Shown here one piece after another: positions 8,932 to 17,464 of a stretch of 64,000 nt of DNA (its first letter is position 1; every line of letters begins with the position of its first letter). Under the pieces are notes generated by a model that saw only the letters and a list, made by a program, of their open reading frames with translations, was not told the origin of the DNA and made no database searches. A program made the position numbers and the translations under genes. Origin of the DNA: Bog-159 sp963756605 (GTDB taxonomy: Bacteria; Acidobacteriota; Terriglobia; Bryobacterales; Bryobacteraceae); contig CAVWOT010000030.1 in assembly GCA_963756605.1 (NCBI GenBank), positions 124,001 to 188,000 of the forward strand. The letters are read 5' to 3'.

Positions 8932-9501
8932 TCACGACTTCTGCGCCGCCTGAGGCGGCCTGTTGGGCGTTTCCATAGCGAACTGCTTGGCGTACTCCGC
9001 AGTCAGCCGCTGCCAGCCGAACTTTCCGGCCTCACCACCAGCGATGCGGCCGATGGGAGTTCCGCTGAGAAGGCGATCCAGAACATCGAAACAAATGTGC
9101 CACCCGGCAGCACCCATTGAGATAAAGCGGCGACCGATGTTGGTCCACAGCGTCAGGCGCGTACCGCCGCCAAAGGCTTCGAGTTCCCACCGCATGTCGT
9201 GGTCACCCCAGTTGTACTCAAGCAGCTCGGGAGCTTCGGCCCGCGTCACTGTTGTTTCGGTAACGTGCGGCGCGGGCGCTCCCACTGTGGTGAGCTTTAC
9301 CGTGGTTCCAACCGTACCCAGGCTCCCGTCGGCGTCAAAGGGAGCCCATTCGCGCAGATGCGCCGGGTCAGTTAGCGCCTGCCAGACTTTTTCCGGCGGG
9401 TGGCGCAGTTCTCTGACGAGAATGAGCGTCCACTTCTCTTCGTCTTTTCGTATCTGCGCCCCGCAGGCGGGACCCGGTACGTACTGCTCGCGATCGATCA
9501 T
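8932..9501 (-). CDS. SRPBCC (Aha1/START-like) domain protein
   Basis: A 189-residue protein of the activator-of-Hsp90-like SRPBCC group: LILVRELRHPPEKVWQALTD near residue 30, LREWAPFDADG, and the C-terminal helix ending YAKQFAM. These are helix-grip folds that hold hydrophobic ligands, and in bacteria the genes are very often the second gene after an autorepressor ArsR. Here its ATG overlaps the ArsR stop codon in an ATGA arrangement, indicating coupled translation. The ligand is unknown. Confidence 0.85.
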   Translation of the reverse strand: MIDREQYVPGPACGAQIRKDEEKWTLILVRELRHPPEKVWQALTDPAHLREWAPFDADGSLGTVGTTVKLTTVGAPAPHVTETTVTRAEAPELLEYNWGDHDMRWELEAFGGGTRLTLWTNIGRRFISMGAAGWHICFDVLDRLLSGTPIGRIAGGEAGKFGWQRLTAEYAKQFAMETPNRPPQAAQKS

Positions 9502-9842
9502 CTACTTCTCCTTGTCTTCCTTTTCGGTGGTGTGGATTGGTCCATGCGGTCGAGGTGACGTTCGAGAGCATCTACGTGAGCGGACCAGAACCGGCGGAAC
9601 GGAGCCAGCCAGGCATCCACCTCCCGAAACGGTTCTGGCTTCAGCCGGTAGAGGCGGCGCTGTGCGTCCACCGTGGATTCCACGAAACCGGCCTCGCGCA
9701 GCACTCGCAGGTGCTTTGACACGGTCGGCTGCGGCATACGAAGTTGACGCTCGATCTCTCCCACCGACTGTTGTGATGAGACCAGGAGGCTCAATATCGC
9801 GCGGCGGTTGGGCTCCGCAATGACTTCGAACACAGACTCCAC
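9498..9842 (-). CDS. ArsR-family transcriptional regulator (copy 1)
   Basis: I place the start at GTG 9842, giving 114 residues that begin VESVFEVIAEPNRRAIL, because this matches the usual start of the family; a longer frame upstream lacks family similarity. The winged helix covers about residues 5-85 with the recognition helix MPQPTVSKHLRVLREAG. There are no Cys pairs, so it belongs to the metal-independent SRPBCC-linked ArsR type. A strong promoter ends 6 bp before the GTG, so the mRNA is probably leaderless. It leads a five-gene operon (SRPBCC, membrane protein, DUF1801, MFS). It is almost identical to the ArsR gene at 12770-13132. Confidence 0.85.
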   Translation of the reverse strand: MESVFEVIAEPNRRAILSLLVSSQQSVGEIERQLRMPQPTVSKHLRVLREAGFVESTVDAQRRLYRLKPEPFREVDAWLAPFRRFWSAHVDALERHLDRMDQSTPPKRKTRRSR

Positions 9843-9848
9843 GTTTTT

Positions 9849-9878
9849 AATATACTTCACAGAGCATATGCGTGTCAA
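9849..9878 (-). promoter_or_regulatory. Promoter of ArsR copy 1, leaderless
   Basis: Read on the minus strand, TTGACA (9873-9878) is a perfect -35 box, followed after 18 bp by TATATT (9849-9854) as -10 box. The GTG start codon begins 6 bp downstream, where transcription should start. The spacer carries the palindrome GCATATGC and the string CTCTGTGAAGTATAT, which recurs in ArsR copy 2 and is the likely autorepressor operator. Confidence 0.7.
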
Positions 9879-10410
9879 GCCATATACGGGCATGAGGCCG
9901 AGGCGACGGTTGCCGTCGGTGTGCGAGGATGCACAGTCTGGACGTTTTTGGCGGGTGCGATGCAGAGCGCCGGACGCTCCGGCCGCTTCACACTTGAGGC
10001 GGGGACAAGGGCCGCTGCCGGACCGCATCCTGGCCCGCGCCCGCTGCTGCACGCCACCGAAGGGGACCTGTCGCGCCGCGCCTCGGCTTCGGCCGCGGAA
10101 GCCGAGGGCCTGCCCGTGCTGTACATCGTCCCGGAGAGCACGGTAGGCGAGGGTATTGCCACCGCGGTGTCAAGCATCGGCCGGGCTGCTGGCCCACATA
10201 AGCGCTAAGATAAGCGTTCGCGCTTGACCAAACGCCTTGTTTCGGGCTAGTTTCCCAATGCGTGTGCCCACTGCGATTCGGGTTTTAGAGCTCGCTCTAT
10301 CGAAAGGTGATCTCTGCACCGCTGACTCCGGCTCACCGCAGACGGTGTAGAAGAGGTAATTAATGGACGGGAAAGACTCGCGGTTGCGCCACCCACGTGG
10401 ACGTGTTCCG
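9879..10410. other. Intergenic region with one strong hairpin
   Basis: No convincing gene is visible. The first 60 bp resemble the upstream region of ArsR copy 2, so the duplication extends here. A 10-bp stem (10081-10090 with 10098-10107) and 7-base loop GGCCGCG form a strong hairpin without a following T-run. Short open frames on both strands lack ribosome sites and family similarity. Confidence 0.5.
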
Positions 10411-11622
10411 TCACGCATTCCGGCCGCCCGCAGCGGTCGCCTCGTTGTGCTTGGCCAGCACGCCGAACGTAACCAGGACGCCGACCAGCACGCTGATGGG
10501 CAGCGCGTTGTAGATCAACCGCGGCGTTAGGAAAAAGAGATAAGTAAAAGCCTTTGTCAGGGGAATCCTGTTTAGCACGATATCGACCAGCAACACGAAG
10601 AAATTGGAGATCTGACTCAGGCATACGAAGCTGGCCAGCACCACCGTGAAATAGAACACGAAGTTAGTCAGGATGTAGGCAATCTGGGGCGGCAAGGGCC
10701 AGCGAAAGGACCTGGTGCGCGGAACTTGGCCGAGTTCCGGCACGAAGCGCGCGCGCAAGCGGCTCAACGCGCCGCCGAACGCGTCTTTCAGTCCGCCCAC
10801 AAAATCGCGTCCGCCCGGCGTCTCCATGCGCGCAACGGCGATCAACCCGGCCACCAGAAATGCCGCATTCGGCAGCCATAGGGCCACTTCCACCCGCAGG
10901 GCTCGCGCGCGGGCCAGGTTGACGAGCGTGATGAACGCCAGATCATAGCAGAAGAACACCAGAATAACGGCGGTCACGTATCCGCCCGACTTGCTGTCCT
11001 TGCGCGAGGATACGCCCAGCGGAATGCCCACTAGGGCTAGCACCAGGCAGGCAATCGGCAACGCCAGCCGCCGATGCAACTCGATGCGCGCTTCTACCCA
11101 GTCCGGACCGGTGGCCGAATAGCGCCGCAACTCGCGCGTGTTCATCTCACTGAATGGCTGCGGGGCGGCCGACACGGGAGGCTCGGCGCTGACTTGGGAA
11201 GCGTATACCTTGTCTAGCAGGTCTTTGCTTACGCGGATCGAAAGGGGCGTCAGCCGCAGCGTCATGGCTCCCGCGACCAACATGGCGGGGAAGGCGAACA
11301 GCATCACCGGCAACACCACCTTGCGGCTGGAGGAGCCGGCCGCCCGCATGGCATCGATCTCGCCGTCGGTGGCCAAGCGACCCAAGCCTACCAGGATGCC
11401 CACCAGCGTGCCGAACGGAATGGTCAGCGGCAGCAGCGGCGGCAGGGACAAAGCGAACAGATATAGAATCGTTTCCGGCCGGGCGGAACTGCGCACCAGC
11501 ACCTCGAACAACTTGCCGACTCCCTGGAGCAAGATGATGGATGTCGCCAGGGCTATCCCCAGCAGCGAACTGGGAATGATCTCGCGGAAGATGTTTTGCA
11601 CAACCAATTCGGAAAACTTCAT
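10411..11622 (-). pseudogene. LptF-LptG fusion permease with internal deletion and lost C-terminus
   Basis: The 403-residue frame begins after a GGAGG site as a normal LptF permease of the LPS export system (three membrane helices to about residue 120), but jumps from KVYASQVSAEPP directly to PFSEMNTRELRRYSATGPDW, the helix that follows the periplasmic domain. About 130-150 residues of the beta-jellyroll that forms the LPS bridge are missing in frame. It then completes the LptF membrane part, crosses a linker with EMNT and FVPELGQVPRTRS, and starts an LptG half (about residues 300-403) that ends after two helices at AKHNEATAAGG. In Acidobacteria LptF and LptG are often one fused gene of about 750 residues. 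This copy cannot bridge the periplasm and is likely a relic paralogue. Confidence 0.7.
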
Positions 11623-11718
11623 CAGCCGCAGCCTCCGTTCCCTTTTGGGTGTGCCCGTAACGCAAACCGCTTGATCCTGGTGGCGGCCGCTGAGAAGATG
11701 GCCGCCATCGAACCGTCA

Positions 11719-11839
11719 CGCCACCCTGGTGAGCACCCGCGCGGTGAAACCACCGTTCGGGTCGTTAAGGATGGCCCGCACCAAACCGCCACCTTGCGCG
11801 CCGGTCGCTCCTACCATTGCGATCACCTTTTTATTAGGC
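11719..11839 (-). pseudogene. NmrA-like NAD(P)-binding protein, N-terminal fragment
   Basis: A stretch of about 38 codons reads NKKVIAMVGATGAQGGGLV followed by RAILNDPNGGFTARVLTR. This is the first beta-alpha-beta unit of an NmrA/HSCARG-type short-chain reductase, with the GxxGxxG nucleotide-binding motif GATGAQG. A TGA ends the reading immediately afterwards, where the family would continue for another 250 residues. It lies about 100 bp upstream of the LptF/LptG relic. Confidence 0.7.
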
Positions 11840-12361
11840 GTAACTTTCCTCTTCTGCGACCCTTATGGGTGTGCGCACGATATTATATGTTGATTTATCT
11901 TCTCTCGGAATCGTGCCTGGATCACACACCACAGGGAAGCTGAACCAAAGCCACTGATGGGAGCCGGCAGTTCGGCTGTCTGAAATCGAATTGTTTAGTC
12001 GAAGCGGCCGGCGCGACGGGTTTCAACCAAACGAACTCTGCCCTCAGTTAGCGCTCATGCGCTGCCGGCCCGCCCTTGGGCGGCCGATCACCGCCATGCT
12101 GCCGACGCGGCCATGGTCCACTTGGGCAGTCACCTGGGCGAACTCGGCGCCGTTCGATGCTGCCCGCATTCGCGCAGGTTTCCAGCGCGACTCCCTCTAC
12201 GGAAAGAATAGCGCCTAGTCAGCACCGACCCATTAAGGACCGCGACCAGTCAATTGCGGAATGGCCCAGCGATGGCAACGCACCCAGAGCGCCGACGTAC
12301 ACCGCCGTTCAAGCCGCGGCCGTCGGCGCCACCGGGCTGCCATCCTGCTGAACGACCGTTC
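11840..12361. other. Region without recognisable gene
   Basis: The tract after the NmrA fragment contains short GC-rich open frames on the plus strand (for example 11991-12218) with no ribosome site, signal or known motif. I see no repeat or RNA structure of note. It probably consists of decayed sequence, like its neighbours on both sides. Confidence 0.4.
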
Positions 12362-12754
12362 TTACCAGCGTGCCAGCTGGGTGAGCTGAATGAGGTTGCC
12401 GCAGGTGTCGTTCAGCATCGCTATGGTCGAGCCGGTCACGCCGGTGGGCGGCATCGTGAACTCGGCGCCGCGGGCCTTGATCCGCTCGTAGTCACCCTTG
12501 ACGTCGTCGGTGAAGAACATGGCCGCAGGCTGGCCCTGTTGAAATATCGCCTCCTGATACGCTTTGGCCGCGGGGTTGTTGTTCAGCGCCAGCTGCAGCT
12601 CAGTGCCGTCCGGCTCCTCGGGCGAGGCCACGGTCAGCCAGCGAAATGGGCCCTGACTGAAATCGGTCTTCTTGGCAAAACCCAGTACTTCCGTATAGAA
12701 GCGCAGGGCCTTGTCCTGGTCGTCCACGTATAGGCTGGTCACCTTTATTTTCAT
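12362..12754 (-). CDS. VOC/glyoxalase-fold protein
   Basis: A 130-residue single-domain vicinal oxygen chelate protein: KVTSLYVDDQDKALRFYTEV at the start, ELQLALNNNPAAKAYQ in the middle, and a C-terminal motif NDTCGNLIQLTQLA that carries the usual metal-binding or substrate-facing acidic/Gln position. The gene is 15 bp downstream of ArsR copy 2, with an AAAGGAG ribosome site, so the two form an operon equivalent to the ArsR-SRPBCC pair at 9.5 kb. Such proteins are often annotated as bleomycin resistance or glyoxalase; the real substrate is unknown. Confidence 0.85.
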   Translation of the reverse strand: MKIKVTSLYVDDQDKALRFYTEVLGFAKKTDFSQGPFRWLTVASPEEPDGTELQLALNNNPAAKAYQEAIFQQGQPAAMFFTDDVKGDYERIKARGAEFTMPPTGVTGSTIAMLNDTCGNLIQLTQLARW

Positions 12755-12769
12755 TTCGTTTCTCCTTTG

Positions 12770-13132
12770 TCACTTTCGCGGTTTGGGCCGCGTCGTCTTG
12801 TGCTTGGTTTTTTTTGTTGGTGTTGACTGATCCATGCGGTCGAGGTGGCGTTCGAGAGCATCTACGTGAGCGGACCAGAACCGGCGGAACGGAGCCAGCC
12901 AGGCATCCACCTCCCGAAACGGTTCTGGCTTCAGCCGATACAGGCGGCGCTGTGCGTCCACCGTGGATTCCACGAAACCGGCCTCGCGCAGCACTCGCAG
13001 GTGCTTTGACACGCTTGGCTGCGGCATACGAAGTTGGCGCTCGATCTCTCCCACCGACTGTTGTGATGAGACCAGGAGGCTCAATATCGCGCGGCGGCTG
13101 GGCTCCGCAATGATTTCGAACACAGACTCCAC
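12770..13132 (-). CDS. ArsR-family transcriptional regulator (copy 2)
   Basis: This 120-residue regulator starts at GTG 13132 and is nearly identical to copy 1 (VESVFEIIAEPSRRAIL against VESVFEVIAEPNRRAIL), diverging mainly in the last 15 residues, which here are a Lys/Thr-rich tail (TPTKKTKHKTTRPKPRK). DNA identity continues through the promoter and about 60 bp further upstream. The duplication thus carried the whole autoregulated unit and was joined to a different target gene (VOC instead of SRPBCC). With the same recognition helix (one change, T to S), cross-regulation of the two operons is likely. Confidence 0.85.
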   Translation of the reverse strand: MESVFEIIAEPSRRAILSLLVSSQQSVGEIERQLRMPQPSVSKHLRVLREAGFVESTVDAQRRLYRLKPEPFREVDAWLAPFRRFWSAHVDALERHLDRMDQSTPTKKTKHKTTRPKPRK

Positions 13133-13138
13133 TCTCTT

Positions 13139-13168
13139 GATATACTCCACAGAGCATATGCTTGTCAA
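13139..13168 (-). promoter_or_regulatory. Promoter of ArsR copy 2, leaderless
   Basis: On the minus strand TTGACA (13163-13168) and TATATC (13139-13144) are separated by 18 bp, and the GTG start is 6 bp further on. The geometry and the GCATATGCTCTGTGGAGTAT spacer are the same as in copy 1. Start of transcription and translation should coincide. Confidence 0.7.
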
Positions 13169-13394
13169 GGTATATAAAGACAGGGGCGGGCAACGGTTTC
13201 AGTCGGCGTGCGGGGACGCGCAGTCTGAGGCGCGGTGGCGATCGTTACCCTGGATCTGGATCAGCCGACATCGGACAGCCCTGCGGCTAATTGCTTACGC
13301 TGAATACACAATTGGACCCTGATGCTTACGCTGAGACTCGCTACAACCGCGTTCAGATATGCAATCTCGCCTTCGAGAGCCTATTCCTCGATCG

Positions 13395-13501
13395 CTCCAC
13401 CGACTGTTGTGACGAGACCAGGAGGGCTCAATATCGCGCGGCGGTTCGGCTCCGCGGATGATTTCGAACACGGATTCCACTCCTTTGGTATACTTTGCAG
13501 G
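13395..13501 (-). repeat. Remnant of a third ArsR 5' region
   Basis: This segment repeats the first 35 codons and -10 region of the two ArsR copies (read leftwards: AAGTATACC, then GTGGAATCCGTGTTCGAAAT), but with indels that destroy the frame and without the TTGACA box. The similarity stops at 13395, so it is a truncated third copy left by the same duplication process. Confidence 0.7.
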
Positions 13502-13589
13502 GGTGGGTGTGAGCCGCACCGATGGACGGCTCGGGTGGCGCGCCGGGTGCGGGCAGGAACGCGAGGCGGTCACGCAACGAAACGCTGGC

Positions 13590-14600
13590 GTTAGCCGCAG
13601 TCGGGAAACTGAGCGTATCGAGAAACGTCTGGACGGAGGTAGTTCCAGATGCTTCATTCGAATGACGAAATCGTAGCGCTCGCTGACCAGGGGAAGGGAG
13701 CCCAGACTGAGGCTCCGCGCCGTCGCCCGGGTGGCAATGCAACAGTCTCCAGCGCCCGCCTTCACCTGCAGGGCCACCTGAATATGACCCGGCGCCAGCG
13801 CTCATAACCCCGGACAGTCGCTCCGTCGATTCCGATCCGCTTCAGATTCGAATCCAGGAGCGCTCGGCTCCTGGCGCCACCCTCGCGATTCACGATCACG
13901 TCTGGCAAAATCCTCGATACCTTTGAAGCTTTTCAGATTGCCTCTGGCTGTCGGATTCCTTCCTCCCAATCCGCAAATAAAATGACCGCGACCGAGTTCC
14001 TGGGTAACCGGCGCGCGATCTCGTGCAGATTGGAATTTCCGGTTGCTTCGTCCCGAAGGTGAGTTCCGGCGACGTGAATGCAACCCTCCTTGAGCGGCTT
14101 CCGAGCCTGTGAACTGTTCCGGTGCGCCAGGACTAGATCTATCCCCGCCGACCGGACGTGCCGCGCCAGAACAGAAGATCCCGGATCGCATCCGGCCACG
14201 AGAACACGGTTCGCGAAAATCTTCGCCGCGTTGAAAAGCCTCGACCCGCATCTTTCCGTCGGCTTTGGGGCGGGCATGCGGGGGATTGGCGATAGCCGCG
14301 TCGGCTGCTTCGAAATACCAGGGACCAGGAAGATGCGTGCAACCATCAGAAGTTAATCGACACGGCAGAGTTGGGCGAGCCGGCCCGGCGGCGGGGCGTC
14401 CGAGCCCGGTAGCAATGCGACTTCACACGCTCGCGAAGCCGAACGGTCAGGCCCTGCCGGGAGAGAAAAAGTTCGTCCACGGTTACGTTCAATGCGCGGG
14501 ACAGTCTTAGAGCGCAACGGCCGTGTTGGGAACGTATGCGCCCGCCTCCATTGCGTAGCTACCTGCCGGCTTCCGCCGCCGCGGCAAGTGCGTTACGGAA
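13590..14600 (-). pseudogene. XRE-HTH / PBP-domain transcriptional regulator, multiply frameshifted
   Basis: Pieces of one protein follow each other in changing frames. They are an HTH end (AMEAGAYVPNTAVAL then RLSRALNVTVDELF, about 14550-14440), the start of a periplasmic-binding-type domain (RVLVAGCDPGSSVLARHVR, LVLAHRNSSQARKPLKEGC, IHVAGTHLRDEATGNSNL, to 13935), GNLKSFKGIEDFARRD in the next frame, and VALQVKAGAGDCCIATRA with RYDFVIRMKHLEL near 13640. This is the layout of cytoplasmic regulators that fuse an XRE helix-turn-helix to a molybdate/substrate-binding-like domain, normally about 370 residues. At least four frame changes and a missing stretch between HTH and PBP parts make it a clear pseudogene. 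Confidence 0.65.
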
Positions 14601-15216
14601 ATGCCCCGCTTCCTGCGGAGCATAGTGAGATGATTTTCGATTGGCGGCACGGTCTGGATCCTCGCTCGACATCCCCGCGACTGCAATGCCGCGGGCAGTA
14701 ATGTCGCGGAGTAGTCCGGCGCACCGCAATTTTGCAGGCCGTTTCCCCGGTTTTTGGCAGATAGCGGAGCCCCGAGCCGGTTCGGGTTAGGTGGATCGCG
14801 GGGCCTGGCAGCCGAACTTCAAAACAGTCGCCGCAATCCGCGAGCTGTGGTTCCAGCTCGCGAAGGATAACGGCTGCGCCGACGGCGGCGATCACGCCAG
14901 ATAAAGTCCCCCGATAGCGCACGGGCGGCCGATAGAGACTCTTTTAGCTCATATAATGGCGCCGCTGGCCTCAGCTCGACCCCGAGCATTTTGGGAGTAT
15001 TTTTATTCGGATTCGAGTGGTATTCATCGCAGCAATTGCATGCGCATCGGCATTTCGACTTACGTCGGACTTTTGCGCGCGGTCATCCGGGGAATGCGGT
15101 AGTATCTTTTAAGGGACGCTTTACTTTAAAAAAGACAACATGATGATCTTTTGCAAGCTACGTTGGGGCTATGCATCAGCCTCGTCGAGACGGATTCTCA
15201 GGAAAGGTGATCCATC
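14601..15216. other. Upstream region of the porin-fusion gene
   Basis: No gene is supported. A minus-strand open frame at 14593-14922 has a plausible LRELEPQLADCGDCFEVRLP stretch but no start signal, and may be another remnant. A consensus -10 box TATAAT lies at 14952-14957 on the plus strand, with no good -35 box. The last 200 bp are AT-richer, as expected for a promoter region of the gene at 15217. Confidence 0.35.
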
Positions 15217-17086
15217 GTGAAACGCTCTGACCGCTCGCAGATCCTCTTCCGGTACGGGAGGCGATGGAAAACTTTGACGCGCGCCGGCTACGTTCCAACG
15301 GCTGCCTCACTGCTGCTGGCCCAACCCTTCTTGCTGCTTTTGTGGCTTGCGATGGGGGCGTTCCCGGCGTGGGCCCAAACGGGAGCGAGCCTTTCCGGCG
15401 TGGTGACGGACCAAACCGGCGCAGCCCTTCCCGATGTCGCGGTGACAATCAGGAACGTCGACACAGGTGCAACGCGCACGATCGCAACCGACGGCGGGGG
15501 GCACTATCAGGCGTCCGGCCTGCCTCCGGGGCGCTTCGAGATTCGAGCGGCAAAACAAGGGTTCGCCGATGAAACGCGCACGGGAATCAGCTTGGCGGTT
15601 GGCCAGGACGCCACGGTCGACATTAAGATGCAGCGGAGCACCCCCGACGCCTGCGCGAGCGGCCACGAGTTCGCCACCACCGATTGCACGCTGACCTGGC
15701 ACGGCATCACGCTGTACGGTGCGTATGACGTCGGCGTCGGCTGGGTCAGCCACGGCTTACCGGAAAACGCCACTAACTATGAAGGCGAATCTCTGGTGAA
15801 CCGAAACGGCTATCAACATCGATTCCTCATCGCACCGAACAACCTGCAGCAGACGGGTCTGGGCATCCGGGGCAAGGAAGAGTTTCTGCCTGGCTGGTCC
15901 GTTGTGTTCAACGCTTCAACCGGCATCAATCCGCAGTCCGGCCAGCTCGCCAACGCGTCAGCCACCGACATCGTCAACAACGGCCTTCCCAGGAGCAGCT
16001 ATTCGGATAGCCATCGACGGCGCGCGCGCGGGCCAACCCTTCAATGACGAATTCTATGCCGGTATATCGTCCGCGCATCTCGGCACGCTGACCTTCGGTC
16101 GTCAGCGCTCTCTCGGTACCGATGCGATGCTCCTTTACGATCCGGCCGGCGGCAGCTATGCCTTTTCGTACATCGGGTATAACGGCACGATGGCCGGCGG
16201 CGGCGACACCGAGGACAGCCGTTGGGACGACGCCCTGAAGTATCGCCTCACCTATGGCCCGGTCCATTTCGGCGCGATGTATAAATTCGCCGATGGTTCT
16301 GGCGGCTGCTACTCGGCCTCCGCAACCTGGACTGCCGCCACCTGTACGCCGGAAGCGGCGCATAACAACGCCTATGGATTCGACCTCGGCGGAGACTACG
16401 GCAAGTTCTCCGCCGACATCGTCTACCAACATTACAACCAGGCGATCAGCGTATTGAACCCCTTGCTGGGGCCTCAGAGTCCGACGCAGTCATATCAGTC
16501 GACCACCGACAGCATCAATACAAACCCCATCACCGGGGCCAATCTGATCGGAACGACCAACACCGTATATGGCATCGTGACCGACAACAGCGCCATTATG
16601 TTCGCTGCCAAGTATACGTGGGACCCGTTCAAGTTCTTTGCCGGCTACGAATACATCCGGCAGACTAACCCGTCGAACCCGTTGGGCGTTGGCGCCTCGG
16701 ACCAGGGCGGTTATCTCATGAGCGGCGTCGAAGACAACAATCTTGATTCTCCCAAGCACGTGCAGATCTGGTGGACGGGCGTGAAATACGCCTTCGACAG
16801 CAAAACCGACATCACTTTCTCCTGGTATCATCAGCTGCAGAACGACTTCCGTGTTCCGACGACCTGCTCGCCCGAAGCCGGTTTCCGCAGTTCCTGCGCG
16901 GGCACCCTCAACGAGGGGTCGCTCTATGCGGATCATCACTTCACCAAGCGTTTCGACGGTTTTGCCGGAATTGCGTATTCCTACGTGAGCGGCGGTCTGG
17001 CCATCGCCATTCCTCATGGCCCCGGCGTCCCCTATAACTACGACAACAACCTTGCTCCGACAGTCGGTGGTCGTTTCACCTTCTGA
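15217..17086 (+). pseudogene. CarboxypepD_reg domain fused to a 16-stranded-type porin, one frameshift
   Basis: The first frame starts at GTG/ATG around 15217 and gives an N-terminal signal region ending AWAQ (about residue 54), a carboxypeptidase-regulatory-like beta domain (SLSGVVTDQTGAALPDVAVT to VDIKMQR, about 57-140) and the first strands of a porin beginning TLTWHGITLYGAYDVGVGWV. Near 16008 the frame changes and the second frame continues IDGARAGQPFNDEFYAG and GTLTFGRQRSLGTDAM to the end, GGRFTF, whose terminal Phe is the outer-membrane insertion signal. The full product would be about 620 residues. One missing or extra base spoils it. Loss of the native outer-membrane pore is possible but so is a sequence error. 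Confidence 0.75.
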
Positions 17087-17417
17087 TCGTTTCCGCGGCG
17101 GGCTCAGTCGAGAGCCCACATGCGTACCTGAAGCGCGCGATCTGCCGTGCGCCGCTCTTCGCGGCAGTGCGAATTTTCGAGAACGCCACACCGCACGTGG
17201 GTACACGGAATCGCGGCGCGCCGGTTGCCCGCCTGGCTGCCGAATGTCCTTTGAATAGGCTATATCTTTTGACATTTGGCGTCGCACACTCCGTTGTGCT
17301 CAAACAGGCGGGCTAAGGTCATCAAGGTGGACGAGAAATTGAGACGTCCTATTGATCACGCTTGGAATCGTCGCCGCTTCCAAACAACGGGACACAGCGC
17401 CGGCTTGCACGCCGGTC
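17087..17417. other. Intergenic region between porin and glycosidase genes
   Basis: The two genes converge on this tract. No gene, clear terminator or repeat is seen until the hairpin repeat at 17418. A short inverted pair (GCCGCGAAGAGCGGC, around 17150) could form a weak hairpin. Confidence 0.4.
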
Positions 17418-17463
17418 AGGCGGGCCTGGAGATCCGCCGCAGACCTGGAGGTCTGCCCCACAG
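17418..17463 (+). repeat. Tandem-hairpin interspersed repeat, copy 1
   Basis: Two adjacent hairpins with GG loops: GCGGGCCT-GG-AGATCCGC (imperfect) and CAGACCT-GG-AGGTCTG (perfect 7-bp stem), followed by CCCCACAG. It begins right after the stop codon of the glycosidase gene on the opposite strand. Related copies are at 20448-20490 and 32591-32640. Confidence 0.7.
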
Positions 17464-17464
17464 C

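Noticed and set aside
10081..10107. Strong hairpin considered as a rho-independent terminator
   Set aside because: It has a 10-bp GC-rich stem but no T-run on either side and no gene ends next to it.
9921..10208. 95-residue plus-strand frame containing an Ala/Glu-rich segment
   Set aside because: It runs through a strong hairpin, has no ribosome site and its AAEAE segment arises from the palindrome itself.
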